Source: an uncultured Acinetobacter sp. (lineage in GTDB: Bacteria; Cyanobacteriota; Vampirovibrionia; Gastranaerophilales; Gastranaerophilaceae). From it: a stretch of 11,858 bases of DNA. The notes under the pieces are model-generated. The model was not told the DNA's origin and did no database searches. It worked only from the letters and a program-made list of their open reading frames with translations. Below are positions 4,757-11,858 of the stretch, in pieces (within the stretch, counting starts at the first letter, position 1; each line of letters starts with the position of its first letter). A program made the position numbers and the translations under genes. The DNA is taken from the NCBI GenBank assembly GCA_946623365.1, contig CAMORE010000059.1:1-11858 (forward strand). The letters are read 5' to 3'.

Positions 4757-6736
4757 TTAGTATTTATTTCCGTTACAGCCGAATGCAATTGTTACGTGTT
4801 CACGAGGGTTAATAGAAGATATTTTTTGACCTTTAGCATCAACTAAATAACCGATTTCATCACCTGTAGCCTGAGCTAAACCGATTGTTCCGGAAACTGC
4901 CGTACGAGCAAAGTCAACCGGAGTTTTTACAGTATCATAAATTACGTCGCCGACACTTCTAGCCGCACCCATGAACTGACCTTGGAAGGTTTCACCAAGA
5001 GCAATACCTGTACCTGATGCGATATTTTCCAAACCGTTACCTAAGCTTGATATCATACCGCCGGTTGTTCTACCGACAATACCAAGCATTTGACCTGACC
5101 AAGTAAGCGGTGCGGTTACAATTCTTGATACTATATTTGGCGTATTTGATTTACTTATATCAGCATTCAATATTTGTTTAGGTAATGTTGCTCTGTGACC
5201 GCAGTGTTCAATTTCTTGGAATGCAAGTTTTAATGCACCCTTTTGACATCCTGAAGGTCTTACTACCTCTACGACTTTACCGTATACGTTTGAACCTACC
5301 GGATATAATTGACCGTTTATAGTTACGTCTTCCATTGTTTTTGCTGCAAATCTTTGACCAACGTGAGATGATTTTGCACTGACCTGGTCTTTAAATTTAA
5401 GCTTCAATGTAGGAATTTGAACAAGCTGTTCGTCTTCTATAAATGCTTTTTTATCTACAGGACAAGTAGGACAGTCGTTATTTGCGGTAACAGGGTTTTT
5501 ATCTAATCCTGCAGCAACGCGAACATTCTGCAACATAGCTGCTATATCCGCTCTTGTTGCTTCTGCAAACGGATTAATTCTCTTAGGATTTGGGGAATTT
5601 TCCAGAGCACCTTTATCTAAAGCTTTGGCAATAGGAATTATAGCCCAATCAGGAACTTGGCTTCCGTCAGAATAACGGGATAAAATTTCTTGAGCTTTAC
5701 ATTTGTCTAATTCGGCACATGGAATTGCTTTAGACATTGCGCATAAAGCTTCAACTCTTGTTACGTTGTTATTAGGTAAGAATTTACCGCTTGGATAACC
5801 TTTAAGTAAGTCATTACGTACGGCAACAGTAATTGCTGAACTTGCCCAATGGTTTGTCGGAACATCAGAGAATAACTTCTCATTTTGACCTAAGTACATA
5901 TCTTTATTGAAGCCTTTAACTAACATTGTAGCAAATTCTGCACGCGAAATGTTTCTGTATGGTTTATAAAGTCTGTCAGGGTAGCCTACAACAACATCAT
6001 TCATTGCAAGTTTGTCAATTTCACATGCTGCCCAGTGGCTTGATGGTACATCCGGAAACATTTGTGACATTCCGGCTGCAGCACCGGTCATTCCCTGAAG
6101 ATTAGCAAACGGTCTTAAATCAAAAGGAGATAAAGTCTTTTTGATTGCTTGAATAGAGTTTGCCGTATGCATTTGAATAGGGCAGCCTGCCCCGTCCATA
6201 TTGTTTTCATCTCTTACAATAGGGGCACCGGTATGGCTTGGCAAATCATTCAAACAAGGAATGTTCGAAGCAGCACCGGTAACAGAACCGTCAGATGCAA
6301 CAGTTGTACCCATTGTCATAGCATTAAGACCATTTCCTCTTGTAATTGCAGATCCGTTTATACCGTAACCTTCTGCAGAGTAAATAGAATCACGTGATGT
6401 TCCTACGAAATTATTTGTGCCATAAATTGCGTTAGGATAAGAATATACTTGACGCATATCATCTCTGGACAGTTTTTTTGTTGTCGGGCACAGAGCACAA
6501 GATGGTGTCGGATCCGGTTCACACTGTGGAGTTTCATTGCATCCGCAAGTCGGCTCAGGAGCCTTTTCACAAGGACATGCATTACCTGTCACTACAGGTA
6601 AGTCCTCACATGCACAAGGTGTTTGCGTAACAATAGGACGTTGTTCGCAAGGGCATGCCGCATTTGCCGTATTAAATGAACACGTTGCTATACCAACGGC
6701 AATTGCAGCTGCCACAGTAAGTTTTCTAATTGTCAT
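4757..6736 (-). CDS. secreted cysteine-rich protein with three SLH domains
   Basis: This 659-aa protein has a signal peptide (residues 1-26, cleavage NTANA|A). A Cys-rich segment follows (28-83) with four CxC motifs (CPCEQ, CACED, CPCEK, CGCNE) and Pro/Glu/Thr spacers. Three SLH domains lie near 227-273 (FPDVPSSHWAACEIDKL...ISRAEFATML), 290-335 (FSDVPTNHWASSAI...VTRVEAL) and 354-402 (YSDGSQVPDWAIIPIAKAL...ATRADIAAML). SLH domains anchor proteins to cell-wall or envelope polysaccharide. After C422/C425 comes a beta-rich domain (about 440-525) and a Gly/Ala-rich, partly hydrophobic C-terminal region (535-635). There is no obvious outer-membrane barrel. The start has a perfect AAGGAGGT ribosome site (6741-6748), suggesting high expression. 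It is probably a major envelope protein; the exact role is unknown. Confidence 0.9.
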   Translation of the reverse strand: MTIRKLTVAAAIAVGIATCSFNTANAACPCEQRPIVTQTPCACEDLPVVTGNACPCEKAPEPTCGCNETPQCEPDPTPSCALCPTTKKLSRDDMRQVYSYPNAIYGTNNFVGTSRDSIYSAEGYGINGSAITRGNGLNAMTMGTTVASDGSVTGAASNIPCLNDLPSHTGAPIVRDENNMDGAGCPIQMHTANSIQAIKKTLSPFDLRPFANLQGMTGAAAGMSQMFPDVPSSHWAACEIDKLAMNDVVVGYPDRLYKPYRNISRAEFATMLVKGFNKDMYLGQNEKLFSDVPTNHWASSAITVAVRNDLLKGYPSGKFLPNNNVTRVEALCAMSKAIPCAELDKCKAQEILSRYSDGSQVPDWAIIPIAKALDKGALENSPNPKRINPFAEATRADIAAMLQNVRVAAGLDKNPVTANNDCPTCPVDKKAFIEDEQLVQIPTLKLKFKDQVSAKSSHVGQRFAAKTMEDVTINGQLYPVGSNVYGKVVEVVRPSGCQKGALKLAFQEIEHCGHRATLPKQILNADISKSNTPNIVSRIVTAPLTWSGQMLGIVGRTTGGMISSLGNGLENIASGTGIALGETFQGQFMGAARSVGDVIYDTVKTPVDFARTAVSGTIGLAQATGDEIGYLVDAKGQKISSINPREHVTIAFGCNGNKY

Positions 6737-6750
6737 TTAGACCTCCTTTT

Positions 6751-6798
6751 TCTTGAATTAAAATTCAAGAAAATTTTTATTTTTCGGGTTTTCAACCC
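6751..6798 (-). promoter_or_regulatory. 5' leader of the SLH gene with two stem-loops
   Basis: Just upstream of the ribosome site is a perfect inverted repeat, TCTTGAATT and AATTCAAGA around AA (6751-6770). Farther up is GGGTT-TTC-AACCC (6786-6798). A CATAAT -10 candidate (6817-6822, minus strand) would start transcription near 6810, placing both stems in the leader, but it has no convincing -35. Stem-loops in the leader of an abundant surface protein could stabilise the mRNA; the repeat near the ribosome site could also be an operator. Confidence 0.45.
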
Positions 6799-6918
6799 AT
6801 AATTACTAACTCAAACATTATGCGTTTTTTTCTAATCTAAAACATTGCCGAAAAAGGTAGTCCTATAGAGCAATTCTAAAGGGAAAAACAGTTATGGAGG
6901 TTAATATTTTATAATTTG

Positions 6919-7545
6919 TTATTTTATATTTGGGAATGCGTAAATGATACCGTTGTTGCCTCTCCATTTTATATATCCCATTTTGGGAATTCTATCTAGA
7001 TCAAAGACCGAGACAAGCGCCCAATTGCCGGATACTTTGGTTAATTTTATCTGCTTTGCATAATTTATTTTTGCTACATTTTGTGACAAATCCTCAGCTT
7101 TTGCATGCAATACGTCAACTTCATCCGGTGCATCTTTTAAAACCCTAAGACCATATTTTCTTCCGTACATATTGTAAAAATTTATCCATGGAAGAAACTG
7201 AAATCTATCTTCCGTCTGAACCCAACCCTTTGCACCGGTTCGTTTATCATATAAAACTTCAACCCAATTTTCATCACCAATGTCTGTAACATAAATTAAT
7301 CCGAGTTTTTTCTCGTTTAATAAAACCGCAAAAATACCTTCCTGCATACTTTCTTTGTTATATAAAAAATCAAAACTTCTTATTATATTTGATGCTGTAT
7401 CAGGTTCAGAATATATGGTTAAACTTTCCCCTGTCTGATATACACCGATTGCGTCTTTTGGAATTGCATTTGTGTAATATGGCATGGTATCTGCAAAAAC
7501 AGGCATCATAAACAACATAGCAAATATTATAAAAATCTTTTTCAT
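6919..7545 (-). CDS. exported SH3-like domain protein
   Basis: I place the start at the ATG at 7545 (208 aa): AAGGAG (7551-7556) is five bases upstream, and the promoter at 7569-7597 would begin transcription near 7562. That excludes the in-frame upstream ATG at 7581. The signal peptide is clear (MKKIFIIFAMLFMMPVFA|DT, residues 1-18). Residues 32-112 look like a bacterial SH3 domain (AIGVYQTGESLTIYSEPD, then NWVEVLYDKRTGAKGWVQTED). Residues 132-206 may be a second one (LRVLKDAPDEVDVLHAKAEDL, then NWALVSV and MGYIKWRGNNGIIY). Bacterial SH3 domains often bind peptidoglycan or peptides, so an envelope role is likely; no catalytic domain is seen. The next gene downstream is the SLH protein 182 bp away. 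Confidence 0.8.
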   Translation of the reverse strand: MKKIFIIFAMLFMMPVFADTMPYYTNAIPKDAIGVYQTGESLTIYSEPDTASNIIRSFDFLYNKESMQEGIFAVLLNEKKLGLIYVTDIGDENWVEVLYDKRTGAKGWVQTEDRFQFLPWINFYNMYGRKYGLRVLKDAPDEVDVLHAKAEDLSQNVAKINYAKQIKLTKVSGNWALVSVFDLDRIPKMGYIKWRGNNGIIYAFPNIK

Positions 7546-7568
7546 AAAATCTCCTTGAATATATACAT

Positions 7569-7597
7569 ATTTTACATTCATCCGAGCAAAAACTCAA
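7569..7597 (-). promoter_or_regulatory. promoter of the SH3-like gene
   Basis: On the minus strand TTGAGT (7592-7597), a 17-bp spacer and TAAAAT (7569-7574) form a good sigma-70-type promoter. The start point near 7562 leaves about 17 nt of leader that contains AAGGAG. This decides between two in-frame ATGs in favour of 7545. Confidence 0.6.
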
Positions 7598-7671
7598 CAA
7601 ATAGACTAATTTACATATAATAATTTTTGATAAGTCTTATTCTTTATTCAGTCTTTCATTTGCTCTGTATT

Positions 7672-7715
7672 AGAAAAACACAGTCTTTTATTCTTTATGT
7701 ACTGACTGTGTTTCT
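7672..7715 (-). terminator. hairpin after the permease gene, probable terminator
   Basis: ACACAGTC (7678-7685) pairs with GACTGTGT (7704-7711), with AGAAA/TTTCT extending the stem beyond a two-base bulge. On the minus strand the stem runs into TTTTTCT. The loop is about 18 nt, longer than usual. It lies about 90 bp after the permease stop. Nothing else is evident between 7582 and 7804. Confidence 0.45.
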
Positions 7716-7804
7716 CCGCTATAATGACTTACCTCTGTCCGCAAATTCCCTAATAAGATATGAATGGCTTATGTGTAAAACTCATCTGTATATTTTCTAC
7801 CATT

Positions 7805-8611
7805 CTAACCTTTTACGGCTCCGTCAAGCGGATTATTTATAAGATATTTTTTACCTATAATAAAAACTGTAATTACAGGAATTGAACAAATACAAGAACA
7901 TGCCATAAGTTCTCCCCAGAGGGTTACTTCTCTGAAAGTACTTTTAAATATAGTCAATCCGACGGCAAGAGTTCGCATGCTTTCTGTGTTTGTAACAATT
8001 AAAGGCCACATAAAACTGTTCCAAGAAGAAACAAAAGTAAATATACTTAAAGTTGCAACAGCAGGTATTGCACAAGGAAGCGCTATTTTGAAAAAAGTTT
8101 GAAAAATATTGCATCCGTCCAATTTGGAAGCTTCTTCCAAATCGTTTGAAAAATTCAGAAAATATTGCCGCATAAAAAATACCCCGAATCCGCCGAATAG
8201 TGCCGGAACAATCAGTGCCTGATAAGTATTTATCCAGCCTAATTTGCTCATTAAATAAAATAACGGAACAATGTTAACCTGAGATGGTACCATCATTGTA
8301 AGAATAAATATAAAAAACAAAATATCTTTGCCTTTAAAATCGAGTCGTGCAAATCCATATCCGGCAAGAGCTGAAATTATAACCTGACCAACAGTGGTAG
8401 TAAGAGCAACAATTAAACTGTTTAAAAAATATCTGATGACAGGAATTGAATGAAAAACATTTTTATATGCGCAAAATGAAAGATTGATATTTTTATAATC
8501 TGTAAAAATGTTTTCATTCCCGCTTAATGATATAAGAAACATCATAAAAAACGGTAAAATCATTGAAAAGGCAAGCAAAATCAAAACAATATATAAAAAT
8601 ATTTTCTTCAT
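7805..8611 (-). CDS. CUT1-type carbohydrate ABC transporter permease (MalG/UgpE-like)
   Basis: This 268-aa inner-membrane protein has six predicted membrane spans, near residues 5-27, 64-88, 97-120, 129-149, 182-205 and 236-258. The EAA loop that docks on the ATPase is intact: E160-A161, G166, I176 and L178-P179 in EEASKLDGCNIFQTFFKIALP. It ends in GAVKG, typical of the MalG/UgpE branch. Such permeases import sugars, oligosaccharides or glycerol-3-phosphate as a heterodimer with a MalF-type partner. No MalF, binding protein or MalK is in the window, so substrate cannot be inferred. Length and start agree with the family, the first membrane span beginning at once. No ribosome site is near the ATG; TATAAT (8619-8624) lies seven bases upstream, suggesting a leaderless message. 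Confidence 0.92.
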   Translation of the reverse strand: MKKIFLYIVLILLAFSMILPFFMMFLISLSGNENIFTDYKNINLSFCAYKNVFHSIPVIRYFLNSLIVALTTTVGQVIISALAGYGFARLDFKGKDILFFIFILTMMVPSQVNIVPLFYLMSKLGWINTYQALIVPALFGGFGVFFMRQYFLNFSNDLEEASKLDGCNIFQTFFKIALPCAIPAVATLSIFTFVSSWNSFMWPLIVTNTESMRTLAVGLTIFKSTFREVTLWGELMACSCICSIPVITVFIIGKKYLINNPLDGAVKG

Positions 8612-8618
8612 AAAAACT

Positions 8619-8624
8619 ATTATA
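8619..8624 (-). promoter_or_regulatory. -10 box seven bases before the permease ATG
   Basis: A perfect TATAAT precedes AGTTTTT and the ATG at 8611. With normal geometry transcription starts one base before or on the ATG, giving a leaderless mRNA. The -35 is unclear: the nearest TTTACA (8646-8651) is 21 bp away, which is too far, so this call is weaker than the one at 1496-1524. Confidence 0.4.
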
Positions 8625-8742
8625 AAACTCTTTCTTTTTTATTTTTGTAAAGTTTTGTAAATTTAATAGCAATTTTAAAGTAAAAAATTACTTTATCTTG
8701 TTATAGGGATACGAGGAACTGAGAATACAAAAAAAGACTTTT

Positions 8743-8802
8743 AAGGTGTTTTTTATTTAAAAACAAACCTTACTTGTCAAAATATGTAATAGTCACTAAT
8801 AC
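8743..8802 (+). promoter_or_regulatory. promoter region of the calpain-like gene
   Basis: TTGTCA (8774-8779) is a good -35; 17 bp on, TAATAC (8797-8802) is a weak -10. Transcription would begin near 8809, leaving a short leader with GAGGA. Just upstream, AAGGTGTTTTT (8743-8753) pairs with AAAAAC-AA-ACCTT (8759-8771), a hairpin or operator-like repeat against the -35. Confidence 0.4.
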
Positions 8803-8822
8803 AAGAATTGAGGAAGAGTACC

Positions 8823-11594
8823 ATGTCTGCGAATTTTTTTAGCTTACGAAAAACAAAATTACAAAAATTAGAAGAAATTGATTTTTCAAAAATTAAAGAA
8901 GAAGTAAAAGAAGAGATAAAAGAAGTTGTTGTTGAAAAAACCAAATTTATAGGGAAAAAAGTTATTGATTCAACAAAACAATTACGTTTTGAGAAGTGGC
9001 TTGATGCTGAATACAAAAAAGAATTTGCTTCGGTCTCCAACGATGCTGAGACAGAAGAAACAAAAGATCCCTTTCATTATGAAACTTCTTTAAAGGAAGA
9101 TGATGTTAATAATTGGGAAGCTCTTCAAAAGGCAATCAAAGAAATGGGCTTAAGAGAAACATATTGCAGGGGAGTGTATTGTGAGCAGCATAGCCCGAAT
9201 ATGCCTGCGGGTAACTACACTCAACAAAGACATTATGTATGGAATGATGCTACACAAGAAATGGTAGAATTACCCGAAATATATTATTTAAGTGATGACG
9301 GAGGTGAAGCAGAAGGATTAGAAGGATACGAAGAAATTCAAGCCTATACTCAAGGTTTTAGATTCACTGAAACAGATGGAATTTATACAAAAGACGGCAA
9401 AAATTACAGATTTAATTCTGAAACAGTAAGCTTTGAAGAAATTGAAGAACCTGTAGATACAAGAACAGGTCTTGAAAAACTTTGGGACAAATACCAAACT
9501 GATGAAAACGATAAAGAAGTTACCGTAGAGAAGCTTATACCGTTTTTAGACGATTTGGGAGCTGTTTTAATGAGCGACGAATATAATTATACAAAAGAAG
9601 AAGTACAATCAATAGTTCAAAAAGCTCTTGAAAAATGTCCGCTCCACAATACAAACTCAGGTTTAACATTAGCAACAATAAACTTAAAAGAATTTGTAAC
9701 TGTTGTTAGAAATATAATTGAAGGCAATGAAGAGCCTGAAAAATCACCTGCTGATAAAATTTTGGATAAATATGATACAGAAGAATATGATAAAGACGTA
9801 GCCGGTATCGATGCTGTCGCAACATTGCAAGAAATCATGGATGAGTTAAAGCCTGTATTACAAAATGAATACAATATGACAGATCAAGATATAAGCGAAC
9901 TGCTTAAAAAAGCACTCAAAGAAGCATTAAAAACTAATCTTGCATATGGTTCAACAATAAATGTAAGGACATTTGTAAATACTTTAAGAGAATTAATTGC
10001 AAATTTTGAACCTCAAGTTGAAGAACCTAAAAACCCTGTAATTACAGAAATATTTGGTGATAAAGAGGAATTGAATGTTCATGATTTTTATACTGAATTA
10101 GACAAATTAACTAATAGTTCTATTGAGGAAGTTTCACAATTTGCCAAAAAAATAAATGAAATCTATTCTAAATTTTACATATTGAATGATTATGACGGAG
10201 AAGATTTAGTAAAAAGTATATTAAAAATTGTAAACAATAAACTTGGTATAGAAAATACTGCTCCGATGGTATTAACTAAAGATTGGTTAAACAAATTATT
10301 TGAAAATGATGTGCTATCTGTATTAGATGATATTCTGAATAATTCTGTTGATGAAGTTAAACGAGAATATTACTGTGGTGTTGATGGAGTAATTGATACA
10401 TTCAGTCAAGGCTCAATGGGTGATTGTTGGTTATTGGGCGGGTTAATCAGTATCGCCAACAATGAAAACGGTAAACAAATATTAAAAGATGCAATAAAAC
10501 AAAACGATGATAATAGCATCACCATAACATTCAAAAAGCCGGCTGCTTCATATACCATTTCTGCTGAAACAATGATAGAAACAAGACAAAACCGCGGATA
10601 TTCAAAAGGAGATAATGATGTTTTGGCTATGGAACTTGCAGTATCAATGTTAATAAATGATTTGAAAAATGGGAAATATTCTGATACAAGTTGGGATAAT
10701 GGGTCTACTGTTGAAAATGGCGGTCATTCTGCATTCATATTTAGAATTCTTACCGGAAAATCTAGTTCATTTATATCAGGCGGTGAACAATATGACAGAG
10801 TAGAATTGCTAGAAGAGATGTATAAATTCTACAAAGATTCTACACTAATTCTGAATGCCTCAACAGGCTCTTCACCAAAATCTGTTACAACTATAGACGG
10901 CAAACTGGTAGAATTGGTCGGTCCGCATGCTTACGGTGTATCAAATATGACAGAAAATACTATTACATTAATTAATCCTTGGAATTCATCAGAAGAATTC
11001 ACTATAACGTATGAAGAATTTGCAAAAAGTTTTCATGAAATCGACTTTTGTGATTTAAACTCAAGAGAGGAATTGCCGAAAATAGATACAAATCATAAAA
11101 TCAATATAAACGGAATTGATTATACAGTTGATAATATTCTTAACTCTGAAAAAGAATTGTTTACTAATTTTGATATAACATCCATTCAATACGCAGGAGA
11201 AGTGAACCGTACCGTTAACAATGTTGAAATGAAAAATTCTATAAAATCAATTTTGGATAATATTTTATCAGGTTTCAATGCTGATAATTATACAGATTAC
11301 AATAAACTTAAAAAAGCGTATGATGCAACTTTATTTTATTTTAATGCAATTGTAGATATAACCACCAGAGATATAGAAAAAACATTTCGTTATGCATCGG
11401 TTGGATATATTGAAGTAAACGAACATGCACCAATGATTAAATCAGACAACGACGAAGATTTTGATGAAGTAAATGACTTTGGCAATACGGAAAATAATGG
11501 TATTTTAATAGGTTATAATACTGATACAAATATGTTTAAAATTCATATAGATGTAAAAGCAGTATTACAAAAATTCTTATCATTCGTACAATAA
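8823..11594 (+). CDS. calpain-family (C2) cysteine protease with duplicated helical N-terminal domain
   Basis: I use the ATG at 8823 (923 aa), eight bases after GAGGA; a TTG at 8808 in frame lies in the ribosome site. Residues 12-50 form a charged Lys/Glu helix, possibly a coiled coil. Residues 136-209 contain two similar short pieces (YVWNDATQEMVEL and YRFNSETVSFEEI). Residues 215-300 and 309-395 are a duplication: LWDKYQTDENDKEV.../EYNYTKEEVQSIVQKAL and ILDKYDTEEYDKDV.../EYNMTDQDISELLKKAL, vaguely like degenerate EF-hand pairs. The catalytic core spans about 515-745: Q529 and C535 in SQGSMGDCWLL, H702 in GPHAYGV, and N718 in LINPWN, followed by FTITYEEFAKSFHEIDFCDL as in calpains. The triad and oxyanion Gln are intact, so it should be active. 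No signal peptide is seen. Substrate, Ca dependence and location are unknown. Confidence 0.9.
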   Translation: MSANFFSLRKTKLQKLEEIDFSKIKEEVKEEIKEVVVEKTKFIGKKVIDSTKQLRFEKWLDAEYKKEFASVSNDAETEETKDPFHYETSLKEDDVNNWEALQKAIKEMGLRETYCRGVYCEQHSPNMPAGNYTQQRHYVWNDATQEMVELPEIYYLSDDGGEAEGLEGYEEIQAYTQGFRFTETDGIYTKDGKNYRFNSETVSFEEIEEPVDTRTGLEKLWDKYQTDENDKEVTVEKLIPFLDDLGAVLMSDEYNYTKEEVQSIVQKALEKCPLHNTNSGLTLATINLKEFVTVVRNIIEGNEEPEKSPADKILDKYDTEEYDKDVAGIDAVATLQEIMDELKPVLQNEYNMTDQDISELLKKALKEALKTNLAYGSTINVRTFVNTLRELIANFEPQVEEPKNPVITEIFGDKEELNVHDFYTELDKLTNSSIEEVSQFAKKINEIYSKFYILNDYDGEDLVKSILKIVNNKLGIENTAPMVLTKDWLNKLFENDVLSVLDDILNNSVDEVKREYYCGVDGVIDTFSQGSMGDCWLLGGLISIANNENGKQILKDAIKQNDDNSITITFKKPAASYTISAETMIETRQNRGYSKGDNDVLAMELAVSMLINDLKNGKYSDTSWDNGSTVENGGHSAFIFRILTGKSSSFISGGEQYDRVELLEEMYKFYKDSTLILNASTGSSPKSVTTIDGKLVELVGPHAYGVSNMTENTITLINPWNSSEEFTITYEEFAKSFHEIDFCDLNSREELPKIDTNHKININGIDYTVDNILNSEKELFTNFDITSIQYAGEVNRTVNNVEMKNSIKSILDNILSGFNADNYTDYNKLKKAYDATLFYFNAIVDITTRDIEKTFRYASVGYIEVNEHAPMIKSDNDEDFDEVNDFGNTENNGILIGYNTDTNMFKIHIDVKAVLQKFLSFVQ

Positions 11595-11661
11595 TAAAAG
11601 CAGCCCGTAGATAATATCTACATTGTCAAGTGGAGAAAAATACATATTTTAAACACGTCAA

Positions 11662-11774
11662 AGAGGGTGACTAAAAAGTCAAAAAACTTTATACATAAAC
11701 ACCTCTGCTCAACTCTGCCTTCTCAGAAAAACAGTTCACCGGAATCTTTTTCCTCAGTAGAGTCACAGAGGGTG
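11662..11774. other. structured intergenic segment with long imperfect hairpin
   Basis: Three nested helices form a hairpin of about 75 nt: CACCTCTG (11700-11707) with CAGAGGGTG (11766-11774, one bulge), ACTCTGC (11712-11718) with GTAGAGT (11757-11763, one G-U), and GAAAAA (11726-11731) with TTTTTC (11747-11752). AGAGGGTG also occurs as a direct repeat at 11662-11669, next to a small TGACT-AAAA-AGTCA stem. It could be a structured RNA, a degenerate mobile-element remnant or an intergenic palindrome. No T run follows the stem closely, so it is not a standard terminator. Confidence 0.4.
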
Positions 11775-11802
11775 CTACTGCCCTATATAATTTTTGGTTA
11801 AA

Positions 11803-11836
11803 CAACAAATAACATATTTTGTTGCATCTATTAATA
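11803..11836 (+). repeat. palindromic element, copy 2
   Basis: CAACAAA (11803-11809), an 8-bp spacer and TTTGTTG (11818-11824), then CATCTATTAATA, match the element at the hom promoter. A TATTAT (11844-11849) follows at nearly the position where hom has its first TATAAT, with TTGCAT (11822-11827) 16 bp upstream. This predicts a plus-strand promoter for a gene beyond the right edge. The remainder of 11595-11858 has no convincing gene; GTAGATA-A-TATCTAC (11607-11621) is a small palindrome after the protease stop. Confidence 0.55.
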
Positions 11837-11858
11837 TCTAATTTATTATGTTAAGCAG

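Noticed and set aside
6149..6740. Two plus-strand open frames opposite the SLH gene
   Set aside because: Both are antisense to the signal-peptide and Cys-rich coding region, with no ribosome site or recognisable domain.
7627..7842. Plus-strand frame of 71 codons between the SH3-like gene and the permease
   Set aside because: It has no clear ribosome site, runs through a terminator hairpin and into the permease gene, and looks like a chance low-complexity frame.
11660..11820. Plus-strand frame ending FSSVESQRVLLPYIIFG as a small gene
   Set aside because: No start codon with a ribosome site, and it overlaps the structured hairpin; composition is like non-coding DNA.

Overview
The window is AT-rich, densely packed bacterial DNA with genes on both strands. 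Its mixture of genes fits a flagellated, diderm-type gut or host-associated bacterium: a flagellin, a secreted protein with three S-layer homology (SLH) domains, TPR proteins, a CUT1-type sugar ABC permease, a homoserine dehydrogenase with an ACT domain, and a large calpain-type cysteine protease. My best taxonomic guess is a non-photosynthetic cyanobacterial relative (Vampirovibrionia/Melainabacteria, such as Gastranaerophilales). This is an inference from gene content and base composition, not something the sequence proves.

Left part (1-2799). After a short possible gene tail comes a cytoplasmic six-repeat TPR protein on the + strand. Its promoter is classical, with a perfect palindrome lying inside the -35/-10 spacer. 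It meets, with no gap, a convergent exported TPR protein whose promoter would start transcription on the A of the ATG, giving a leaderless mRNA. Next, on the - strand, is a compact flagellin with its own intrinsic terminator and a long leader rich in GGA motifs.

Centre (2800-7804). The + strand hom gene has a promoter overlapped by a palindromic element that recurs almost unchanged at the right edge of the window. After hom come a strong stem-loop and a 58-bp tandem repeat of two hairpins joined by a T8G8 tract. The - strand then carries a 66-aa hypothetical protein, the SLH surface protein with a cysteine-rich N-terminus and a perfect Shine-Dalgarno site, and a secreted SH3-like protein.

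Right part (7805-11858). A MalG/UgpE-type permease stands alone without its partner permease, binding protein or ATPase, and also lacks a Shine-Dalgarno site. Divergent from it is a 923-aa calpain-family (C2) protease with an intact Gln/Cys/His/Asn active site, a charged N-terminal helix, and a duplicated helical domain vaguely like EF-hand pairs. The last 264 bp hold no convincing gene but contain a long imperfect hairpin and the second copy of the hom-promoter element, which predicts another + strand gene just beyond the edge.

The genes do not form one pathway. Common threads are cell-surface or exported proteins (SLH, SH3-like, exported TPR, flagellin) and mostly single-gene transcription units with individual promoters. 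The least explained items are the protease architecture, the repeated promoter palindrome, the tandem hairpins and the two SD-less, probably leaderless genes.
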